Below are positions 55,206 to 64,000 of a DNA stretch of 64,000 nt, piece after piece. The stretch spans positions 120,740,377-120,804,376 of the forward strand of contig CM045992.1 in assembly GCA_025175895.1 (NCBI GenBank), given 5' to 3'. This stretch comes from Wurfbainia villosa (Eukaryota; Streptophyta; Magnoliopsida; Zingiberales; Zingiberaceae). The notes beneath the pieces were generated by a model. The model did not search any database and was not told the DNA's origin. It saw only the letters and a list, made by a program, of their open reading frames with translations. Made by a program: the position numbers and the translations under genes. Every line of letters starts with the position of its first letter. Position 1 is the first letter of the stretch.

Positions 55206-56472
55206 TTATTTGTTGACGACTCTGCACGATTTGCGAATCTGTCCCTGTTTCCCGGTGAGCACCTGGATGCCGCCCATCCTCACCATGGCGCCGCCGAACA
55301 GAGTCGGGAAGCTCGTGCCGGTGGCCAGCGCCTTGACGGTGGCGTTGGTCAACTTATCCGTCGCGATGTTCTGGTCCACCTTGAGGACGCCTCTCCTCGC
55401 CAGGATCTGCTTGTAGTAGCTGTTGTCCACCGTCAGCGGCGTTCCCTGATCGAGGAGGATGAAGTTTTCGACAGTAGATCCTGAGGGGCACGTTGACCTC
55501 AGCCTGGAGACGAGGCCGGGGTCCATGGCCGGGTCGGCCTTGCCGGTGTTCTTGTAGTTGTAGAGCCGGGATCGGACGAAGGAGCAGTGAGTGACCCCGA
55601 CTGTGTGAGCCCCTGCAAGAGAAGTAATATAAGAGTTACAACGATTGATCGAGAAGCTATTTAATTGGTGAACTTGCAGTTTAAAAAATGATACGAAAAA
55701 TATAATCTACCAAGCAGCAGCACTGTGTCGGAAGCACTGAGCCCTTTAGCTTTGAACTTTGCGATAGCTTGAGAAGCAGATAATTCATGTCCAGGGAGAT
55801 TACTGAGGGCTTCCGATGCGACTGAGACGTTGCCATCCCTCCTCCCCGTTTGAACTGCATAAGCATACTGTTTCCCACCGCTCTGCATGAATGCAAAACG
55901 AAATCAACAAACCAAATTATATAAAGTATATATATATATGTGTACGATTAATAGGTAGATTGAATTCTGAAGAAGGTGACTTATATTACCAGGACGACAG
56001 CATCTCTGGTGGCGATGGCGATGATATCAGCGCAGGATACGACGCCGGGACACTTGCTCTCCAGTGCAGACTTCACCTGGTCGATTATGTCGTAGCCCCT
56101 GACGCTTTTGTTTGGGTCTGCATTCTTCTCGGCTTTCATCCCACCCTTCCCGTCCAAAAGTATGGAAGCGTCGCATCCCTTGATTCATTTCGTAGCAAAA
56201 AAGTTCCGATCAATTACAGTATAATCATAATTCTCGAAATATAATTATATATTTACCCTGACGAAGCAATCGTGGAAGTGGAGGCGGAGGAGGGCGGGGA
56301 CGATGGTTCTGTCACGGGAAAAGCGGGAGGCGATGATGCTCTTGACGGTGGCTTCCACGTCGGTGCCGTTGCATTTCCCTTTGTAGAATGCCACCTGCAG
56401 AGCACCGTGGCCAGTGGGGACGACGGCCAAGAGCCAAAGCAGAGCAAGGGCGGCGGCTACGGCTACGGCCAT
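55206..56472 (-). CDS. Class III peroxidase, copy 2, four exons
   Basis: Exons 56257-56472, 55990-56178, 55711-55882 and 55206-55612, exactly the exon lengths of copy 1, giving 327 aa. All catalytic residues are kept (Arg63, His67 and His195). Differences from copy 1 are few: GGMKAEKN in place of GGKNAEKN in exon 2, STVEN in place of STAEN in exon 4, a different stop codon (TAA in place of TGA), and some silent changes. Both copies look functional. They share the signal peptide and promoter, so overlapping expression is likely, which is inference. Confidence 0.93.
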
Positions 56473-56557
56473 TCTGCTTTCTGGATGCCGGCGATCGATC
56501 AATCTCCTTTAATTTGGTGGAGGAGGTTGGCGAAGAGAGGTGGCGGGTTACCGGTGT

Positions 56558-56564
56558 TTATATA
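56558..56564 (-). promoter_or_regulatory. TATA box of peroxidase copy 2
   Basis: TATATAA, 86 bp upstream of the ATG, same sequence and spacing as in copy 1. Confidence 0.6.
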
Positions 56565-56920
56565 GCAAGATTTGGCGACGAATGAAATATACGATCGACG
56601 TGCAGTGCATGTTTCCGCGACGTGCAGTGCTTGTGTTAGCCGGGAACAAGAATCTAAATTTAGATTATATGTCCAGTGGCCGATTTCAATATTCCAATTT
56701 CTTTGGTCAATTCCTTAGTTTGTAATGGTAATGCCATCATGCTTGGCCATCTTTACAGGTTGACGCTGATCTTAATTATTTCGAAAGTCATGAATATTAC
56801 AATGCCAGTTTCTAACCTACTTATTAATTTCTCAAGCAATTTGTTTATATCAGTATTATTGGGATTTTTTAAAGGCGTTGACAATTCATTCATCGTCAAC
56901 GTCGGGGAACAATAATGCTA

Positions 56921-57480
56921 CAATAAGCAAGTCAACCATACGGAACGAGTGGAATTTCCAAAGAGTTGAGATGGCTTATGAAATTGGGCAATTCCATAGT
57001 TCCTCTGACCTTTCAACAACATTAATTGAATGAAAAACCACGATAGAAAAAGTTGAAGGTGAATTTAGCAAGACATATAATTAAAGAATGATGAAAAATC
57101 TATGCAAGTAAATTGAGTAGAATTCGTTATGGTGCATTGGGTTCCCTGCAATTAGAAAATAAAAGTCAAGGCAAATGCAAGCCAAGGTTATAAATTCATC
57201 AGAATCGATTGAAACACACCTAGTTTAAGATTCATGAAATCCTGCGCTTGAATATCTTGAAAATTTGTTAAAACTATCAAATCAACCTGCTGTTCCATAG
57301 TAGAGTAACAGATGCTGACTGCAACCTGCTTGCAAATTTAGTCCACCGATGTCTAGCTATTTCAGATCATCGAAACAAATTTCTAAACAAATAGGCAAGC
57401 AAGTCAGACTGCTAAATTATTGTTAAAGAGCAAAACAGTTTTAACAGACTCATAATCACCTAAACAACATGATCAAGCGT
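56921..57480. other. Intergenic spacer
   Basis: Between the peroxidase copy 2 upstream region and the 3' end of the TGD4-family gene. It is AT-rich and probably includes that gene's 3' UTR. Nothing else is seen. Confidence 0.5.
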
Positions 57481-60400
57481 CTAAAACTCAAATATCCGCA
57501 GCTCGATCATTGCTTCTTTCCTCTTAGGAGAAAACCAAGTCAATATTTTTCCAGACTGTAACAGCCTGAAAGAGTAGCTCAAGCCAAACATGACATCCTC
57601 TACACGAGCCAACTGCTTCTGCGATGGGGAACCAAGAGAAATCCGGGAATCCACGCGGAATACTATAGGCCCTGCCACCTGTGAAAGGACATTTAATGAG
57701 GGAGAAAAAAAAGGGATAGAATTTTGTAAAAGTTAGCACGCTAAATTTCATGTTCAATCAAAATCATCATAACCGAAGAACTCCTGGGCTGGTATTATTA
57801 CAGAAAGTATGCACAATCTTTTAATTGATGCTGCTTCAATTGCTTGCAGCGTACACAGCATATGGGAAGAAAACATTGAGGGAAAGAAGAAACAACATCA
57901 GATTTGAGTATTTCTTTATAAAAAAAATGTGAAGGGAAGAAAATGAACAGAAAAGTTTCTGTTTTTCCCTTTGATTTGGCACTCTAATCAGGCAGAAAGC
58001 AGCTTTCCTCATGCTTCTCATCGCATTGAGCACATCGCCAACCTGGACAGCGATGACAGCATGCCTAGTCCAATGACTACAGGGTGTGTGTGTGCGCGCG
58101 CATGCAAGTGCGCGTGTGGGGGTATATAAATGTTTTAAGTTGCAGGGGGATGTCTGGTAGTAGTTACTTCAGTTATGTAATTTCTAAAACCATAGAGAAG
58201 CATAAAGGTTTTAAGTCGAGCAAACCATGCTATCTTTTGCAGCTATATAACAGCTATGCCCAAAAAATTGCCTTTGAAAAAGTTACGAAGCATAAATATA
58301 AAAAGTGGAAGAACTGTCATGATGTACCTGTTGTTGAAGGATTAGATTAAACTTTGGGGATGCAAGAGGATTCATTTCTCTGTCAACTCGGCCTTTGACA
58401 ATGTCAGAGATAAGATAAGCAGCACCGTTGATAAATGATGACGCCGAATGAATGTCAAAGCGAGCATCTATTCTAGTGAGATCAATAAAATCCTTCTTGA
58501 ACTCCCCTAGCTGAAGTGTGTACAATAATGAACCAAACATGTCAGCACTGAACCTATTTCTTCTTTTGGGCTTTAAAATGACAGACTGACCAGCTTCACT
58601 AACATCCTGTTGATACCCAATACTGACATTTGCACTTTTATCTCCACCAAACCATGCTGCACAAGTGCCACCTAGGTGGAGAGGAAAATGTCTGTCAGAT
58701 TTTACCACGTGTAATTTCTTTTGTTTGTTTGTTTATCAATCGAGAACATACATGCCATCAATCAACAGGTGGATGTCAAAATTTCTTATGAATTCATAAT
58801 TGCACAAGCAGATGTCAAAGACTGCAAGAAAGAAAACCATTGCTAGGGTCTTGATAGAGAAGAGATAGTATCTAACCAACAATTCCTGATATTGCTGCAT
58901 GGGGTTCTCCAAGGCGTACATCATAGGAGTATTCATCAGGTTCTTCAACTGATTTTCTTGCTTTACTATCCTTTTCAGTTTTCCTCCAAAGGTCTATGCT
59001 CTTCTCATAAGAAAAAGCAGCTTTTGCACACAGTCCAGGAAGAAGTGTCATGGGAATGCCACCAGAAGATGAATTGAGAGCCTGAGGTTGTCCATCATTC
59101 ATGTGCAAACCAACATGGTATCTCAATCCAGAATCAGATAACAGAGAAGACACATCCAGAGAAATTGAAGTTGGAACATTCCAGTAACTCCCCTTACTGT
59201 CCAGAAACAACTCAGGCCATGCAGCTTCTAGTGTGACATCATGATTTTCGAGCTGCAAAGTCATAGCAAATATTTTGAGTAGGAAGAATGTAAAATTAAA
59301 CAATCAACTATAAGCCACTCAGAGTACCTAAAGCAAAGAAACTTCAGAAAACTGTGACAAGATTCATTTAAACAAACAAGAGAAGATCAGAAGTTATAAG
59401 CAAATTGAAACAACTATAAACCATCCAGAGTACCTCAAGAAAAAACAATTCACAAATCATTACAACAATACTAATTTAATTAGCAATACCAGAGGAGATT
59501 CATAAGAGTAACCGCATGGAACCAACAGTTAACCATCAGAGTGCCTCCTGCAAGAACATATACTTGACAAGATTCATTTTGTAATCTAGACAAAATTTAT
59601 AACCATTTAGAAGGAAAATAATAATTCTGACGGGCAAAAAGCTAGCTTCACAAGATCTAGGTGCCTACAATTTTACTATATGTCATCCGATAGATATGAT
59701 AAATATGTTCAGAAATGATGGTTAAGGAATTCAGAAGAGCCATAATATGCTTCATAGTCATGTTTCCATGTTTTGAGCTACAACACATACAATAAACACA
59801 GGATAGGCTTTCGGACAAGCGCAACAAGACCACACATCGAACCAAATTTCACTTAAATTCAAATGGAGCCAAGACAACATTCTCCTTTCAATGTCAGAAC
59901 AACCCAAGGAAACAAGTACATCTCAAAAGCATGCACAAGTTAAAAACCTAACTAAAGATGGAATTAGATCCTTGAGTTTGTGCCAGAAAAATGACAAACT
60001 CAAACAAGATTCAATCAAGAATATAAGTGAACTTAACATTAGCTTCCTTAATTAAACAATATCATAATGCTACTATCATACTACAAGATTATGATTATAA
60101 TTTATTAAGAACTCAGTGAACTTGTTGACGAGTCTCAGAATGAGCCTGCTGTCCAGTTTATAAACTAGATTTATTTACAAAAAAAATTTTCAAGCGTTCT
60201 TGTTCAAGAGCTAATTTACTTATAAACTTATAAAATGAAATTGTTTGTGTGGTCCAATTCACGAGATAACAAACAAGCTTGTTCATGTATACAGGAACAA
60301 AAACTACGAAACTCACAAACTCAAAAGAACTGTAGTTTCTATCATTGAACACAACTCAATTAGCATGCGTTCATTGAAGAATTAAAAGGATAAAAGGTTA

Positions 60401-61945
60401 GAAGACATTCATTTTGTTGAGAAAAAAAGTAGGAGAGGGAATCAAAGTGACTCTCTACCCCCAAACTAGTTCATTCAAAAGTTTGTGGAACACTGGAAGG
60501 AAAGACAATCAAATTGTTATAAAGAATTTTTCTTTACCTTGTGCAAGAGCATTGCTTTTGTGCGTCGTCCTACCTTATCTCCATGGTTTTCCACATTGAA
60601 AAGCAATGATGTCTCTGGGGTCAGAGAAAGTTGTGAGAACAAACCAACTGCATAGAGTGACTTGTCCACAAAATGTTTTGCAAATCTCTTCAACTGAGAC
60701 CACTCTAGCTCATCTCCACGTCTAAAAGTTTCGAGTCCAAGTTCCACTTCTTTCTTAATATTTGCAATTAATTTTTTTGGACGCAATTGGCCAACTAATG
60801 CCATCCACCTAACATAATTTCAAGAGAACCACAAAACTGCTATGAGCTTCTTTGATAGTAGCATAAGAACAGGCATTATGTCTAGACAACTCAGTAAAGC
60901 CAAGAAAAGATCATTGTGCAAAACCAGAATACCAACACACCACAGTAATATCAATTCCTCCCTCTAATAATCACTTATCATGAAACATCAACATAAAAGA
61001 ATACAATAGTTACCTCCAAAAGATGTAAAATAGGGAAAAAGTCCTCTTGCAAGGATCTAAGGTAGTAGTATCATGTAGGGTAGCAGAATGATTTAAGGTG
61101 TCAGTGTTATATGTAGTGGTAGGGTCAAATTTATACAATACATTCCTTATGTTTATCTTTAAACTGATAGAAGAAATTCTTTCACTGTATATCTTACTAG
61201 TGCAATGGATATCCAATTTTAATTTAATAGTGCAGTTGTTATAGGTTTTGAAGAAGTGGTGCAGTTTTGAAGATAGTGAGCCTAGACATGAGTCACCATG
61301 AATAACCTATATGAGTTCATATATCTCAGAGCTGCAAGAATCCTGATACATACTAATTCTTTAGCAGGTATGGTCAGTTCGAAATAGAGTAAGAATGCAC
61401 AGGAATATGGAACAGCTGCAATAAACTCTCGTCCAAAGATGAGAGCCAGGGAGGATTAATATTGATGAATATCTAGCAAATTGAAAATTACTCCCGCATG
61501 TAGTAGCTTCACTAGAAGCAACATCCCAGTGCAGGCGCACAAAATAGAAATTACACTCAAAAGGCACACAAAGAAGTATTACACAATAAAAAAATATGTC
61601 ATTTGATATAGATTTAAGCTCAAAGACAGAAATTTCACGAAAGAAGAAGAATGCGAAACAAATGGGACCTCACCAGTTGTCAGCGGAGGGGGCGAATAAG
61701 AGTGACTGAATAGCGAAGGAGCTAACGTCCTTGCTACTAGACGGAGCGAGCGATGGGATTAGCCCGAGGGGCAAGGCGTTAGCGAGGAAGGATAGCTGCA
61801 GCGGGCGGATAGTACGGGCCGTCGTCGCCAGACCAAGCGGAGAAGGCTCTCCGGGGACGGCCTTGACCGTGCCTTCTATGAGCTGCGGCGACGACACGTT
61901 CAAGTCCCAAAACGCGGAGTCTATCGCCAAACGAAAGTTCGCCAT
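57481..61945 (-). CDS. TGD4-family lipid-transfer protein homologue (At2g44640-like), five exons
   Basis: Exons 61674-61945, 60538-60808, 58877-59252, 58328-58671 and 57481-57678 join with GT-AG introns to 486 aa. The protein matches the plant family of TGD4 and its paralogue At2g44640 along its length: AFWDLNVSSPQLIEGTVKAV at the N terminus, WWMALVGQLRPKKL, KHFVDKSLYAVGLFSQ, LEAAWPELFLDSKGSYW, YDVRLGEPHAAISGIVG and, at the C terminus, QQQVAGPIVFRVDS then WFSPKRKEAMIELRIFEF. It fits At2g44640 better than TGD4 itself. TGD4 is a chloroplast outer-envelope protein that binds phosphatidic acid in ER-to-plastid lipid transfer. Whether this paralogue does the same is unknown. The start at 61943-61945 (MANFRLAIDSAFWD) matches the family start. 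Confidence 0.92.
58084..58118. repeat. Alternating purine-pyrimidine tract in TGD4-like intron 4
   Basis: A 35-bp run made of GTGTGTGTGTGCGCGCGCAT, then GCAAGTGCGCGTGTG. It is almost strictly alternating purine-pyrimidine and so prone to Z-DNA, within the 649-bp intron between exons 4 and 5. Confidence 0.85.
59253..60537 (-). other. Intron 2 of the TGD4-family gene
   Basis: A 1.3-kb AT-rich intron. Motifs such as CAGAGTACCT(A/C)A and GACAAGATTCATTT recur three or four times between 59320 and 59580, indicating an old, diverged tandem repeat of roughly 100 bp. No coding sequence. Confidence 0.5.
60809..61673 (-). other. Intron 1 of the TGD4-family gene
   Basis: 865 bp, AT-rich, with no recognised element. 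Confidence 0.5.
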
Positions 61946-62936
61946 CGGACTCTCCGGCACCGCTCTCGAGCTTTCCTTGCTACCTGCTGCTGCTCCTCTA
62001 TCTTTCCGCTTCTTATCTCTCGTACGCTCCGCATTTGAAGCCAGACGAGATGAGGGTTTAGGAATTTAGATGGGCCTTGGGCTTGGGCCATAACTCATAC
62101 TTTAGGCTATGGAATTTTATATTAAACAAAAAGCATAATTACTTTGATTTAATATTGCGTGAATAATTTTATCAGTTTTTACAATCTAACTGAAATACTG
62201 AACCGACCGATTCCTCCAGAGTTAAACTTACTTTCTTTCTTTATTGTCAATTATAAAATTTTATTCAATTTATTTTTATCGCCTGAAAATTACGTAGGAT
62301 TTCGAATTTGGTTACCTTAGATCAAAAGAAATTCATCTCATCTCAGATATTTTTCATCGTCGATTTCACATTTAAATAAAAGAGAGTAAATTAAAAGGAA
62401 TATTATTGTCCAATCAAAAACTAATACAGTGAGAAAATAAATATTTCGAAAAATTTTACGATTCTCGAAAATTAACCTTTGATATTTAGGACAATTCTCT
62501 AAGATATTAGTCACTTATTAAAATTTAGTTACTTGCTCTAAGATAAGAAGACGAAAGAATTATAATAATAAATTCTAATTCATAACTGCACTGTGCTTTT
62601 TGAACTACAATAGACAAACAAACTTCATAAGATATATACTGTTTTTTCTGTAAAGAAAGAGTCCTAATTTAATATTTTTGCCCTAAAAAAAGTCGATATG
62701 TGTATTATGATCATTATTCACGATATGGGGCATACTGTTAAGTGCCTATTTTGTAATTATAAATTAAATTAGTTGACCTTTGCATTAGTATAAGCACATG
62801 CATCAACTTAAATATCAACATGAGCCCCATACTTTTTTACATGAATACAAAAAAATAAAAGTTTATTTGCAAAATATCAAAAGTAAGCACAAGTATAATA
62901 ATCGATAGAATATGAAAAAAAAATCACTCATGATGT
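61946..62936. other. TGD4-family promoter and AT-rich spacer
   Basis: The first 120 bp are the likely leader and core promoter; the rest is AT-rich and featureless. Confidence 0.5.
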
Positions 62937-62945
62937 TTTCTATTA

Positions 62946-63434
62946 TGGCGATTTATCAAATAGTGCAACTGAAATTTAAAATTGCTCAAAAAATATCTCA
63001 TACTTTTATATTTATCAAATAACGCACTTAATTTTCATTTTACCCCTCCCGCCAAACAGACTTGCATCACTGTGGTGCTGTGATTTAAATTTTCAACACC
63101 AGAGAGTGGTGGTAAGAACATACCGAGCATTCCAAGATTCTGGCGAAGCTAATTCCAGACACGCATAGAATTGTAACTTCCAACACCACTGTGGTGTTAG
63201 AATTTGAATTCTCAACACCACAATGGTGCTGGGATTGCAAATCTCAGCACCACGGTGGTGGTGTTGGGATTGCAATACAACTGTGGTGTTGAGATTTGAA
63301 TTTCCAACACTATGTTCGGAAATTTCATTGTATTACAGATCTGTTTAGTGGAAAGGATAAAATGAGAATTAAGTACGTTATTTGATAAATATGAAAGTAT
63401 GAAAACTTCAACTGAGCTGTTTGATAAATTGTCG
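62946..63434. mobile_element. Mutator-type MITE with long inverted repeats
   Basis: A 489-bp element whose two ends are inverted copies of each other over about 115 bp; both contain ATTTATCAAA, CATACTTT and TATTTATCAAATAACG blocks. A perfect 9-bp target duplication TTTCTATTA lies at 62937-62945 and 63435-63443, the size made by Mutator transposases. The core (about 63070-63310) consists of repeated near-palindromes of the type AACACCACTGTGGTGTT. There is no transposase. Confidence 0.88.
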
Positions 63435-63443
63435 TTTCTATTA

Positions 63444-63711
63444 CAATGGTAAACTAGATATTCATGCTTCTACTTGATAGTACATGGATTTGAAGATACT
63501 CTCGCTCCAAGACTTTCTTCTCTAACAATTTGAATAATTGTTTGACGATGTATTGTAGGAAAGGTCAGTCGAATCTTCATGTTTCCCTGTAAACACACAA
63601 AAGATGGTGAATAAATTAGGCCGTGTCCACGATGTGATCTTATTACAAGCTCATATAAAGGAAAGATAATTCCTAAACCCTAAACTACCTTCTTATACCT
63701 TTGAGTTGTCT
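63444..63711. other. Flank of the SIN3-like fragment
   Basis: 268 bp with no clear exon. It may be 3' UTR or decayed gene sequence of the minus-strand SIN3-like fragment. Confidence 0.4.
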
Positions 63712-63944
63712 TTATGTTTCCTCTAATGGCTTCCGTCGACAAGTGAGTGATTTCGGATGATACTCGGCAAAAACTTTAGCCCAAACTTTTTCCAGGTTCA
63801 CTCGCTTTCTTGACCCTTCATCTAGCTTTTGTTGTAAACGGCTTCGTAAAATAGGCAAAATGACACTTCCATTTGTACGTAGAAGACCCATGACTTCTGA
63901 TCCAACGTCACTGTAAAGTTGTTGTATACATCTCAAATCTTCAG
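63712..63944 (-). pseudogene. SIN3-like (paired amphipathic helix) fragment at window edge
   Basis: About 77 codons read EDLRCIQQLYSDVGSEVMGL, then ILPILRSRLQQKLDE and VNLEKVWAKVFAEYHPKSL, before a stop at 63712-63714. This follows the segment of plant SIN3 co-repressors just after the HDAC-interaction region (Leu-Tyr-Asp-x-Gly, Leu-Pro-x-x-Leu-x-Arg-Leu, Lys-Val-Trp-Ala, His-Lys-Ser-Leu). In SIN3 the protein continues for hundreds of residues, but here the frame ends soon after KSL. An acceptor-like CACAG at 63945-63949 precedes it. It is either a truncated paralogue or pseudogene, or a downstream exon was missed. The 5' part lies outside the window. Confidence 0.55.
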
Positions 63945-64000
63945 CTGTGGCATGACAATGACAAAAAATTAAACCCGCTCAAAAATTTAAATGTGATCTA

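Larger units (their letters stand above)
55080..56920. repeat. Peroxidase duplication unit, copy 2
   Basis: The partner of 47090-49040. Coding exons, the intron positions and the roughly 180 bp of promoter nearest the gene are almost unchanged. The 3' flank and far 5' flank show small indels. The two units lie in direct orientation. Confidence 0.85.

Overview
The window is plant nuclear DNA, almost certainly from a monocot. The genes have GC-rich, multi-exon coding regions set in AT-rich, transposon-bearing intergenic DNA. The gene complement fits a monocot: an HKT1-type sodium transporter, an AGL6-type MADS-box gene, a NGATHA-like B3 factor and class III peroxidases. A Zingiberales (ginger or banana relatives) origin is only a guess. 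Nothing suggests bacterial or organellar DNA. I joined exons by hand using splice signals, reading frame and family knowledge. Every joined model keeps an open frame of plausible length.

Layout. 0.1-4.2 kb: a six-exon group C bZIP factor (minus). 5.1-7.5 kb: transposon debris, made up of a Ty3/gypsy LTR start, a 46-bp tandem repeat, a 3'-terminal piece of 25S rRNA and two SINE copies. 7.55-9.8 kb: a Tourist-like MITE lying just past the 3' end of an HKT1 transporter gene (minus). 10.7-13.7 kb: a ten-exon USP-domain receptor-like cytoplasmic kinase (minus). 14.7-21.3 kb: a CWC21/SRRM2-type splicing factor with a 3.9-kb intron holding two SINEs (plus). 25.4-27.0 kb: a BAHD acyltransferase (plus). 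27.9-29.7 kb: an intronless membrane protein like At1g75140 (plus). 30.7-32.3 kb: a RING E3 ligase whose start region is triplicated (plus). 36.2-37.0 kb: a B3/NGATHA-like repressor (plus). 39.2-46.5 kb: a divergent AGL6-like MADS gene (minus).

47-57 kb is a recent tandem duplication of a class III peroxidase (both minus, about 7.9 kb apart). Between the copies lie a 1.2-kb hAT-like element with a perfect 8-bp target duplication and a 2.7-kb internally deleted copia element with a 5-bp target duplication. 57.5-61.9 kb: a TGD4-family gene like At2g44640 (minus). 62.9-63.4 kb: a Mutator-type MITE with a 9-bp target duplication. 63.7 kb to the window edge: a SIN3-like fragment (minus).

The genes do not form an operon or pathway; this is ordinary plant gene order. 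The most unusual structures are the triplicated start-codon region of the RING gene, which makes two upstream ORFs copying the protein's own N terminus, the 25S rRNA fragment next to an LTR, and two introns that seem to need GC rather than GT donors.
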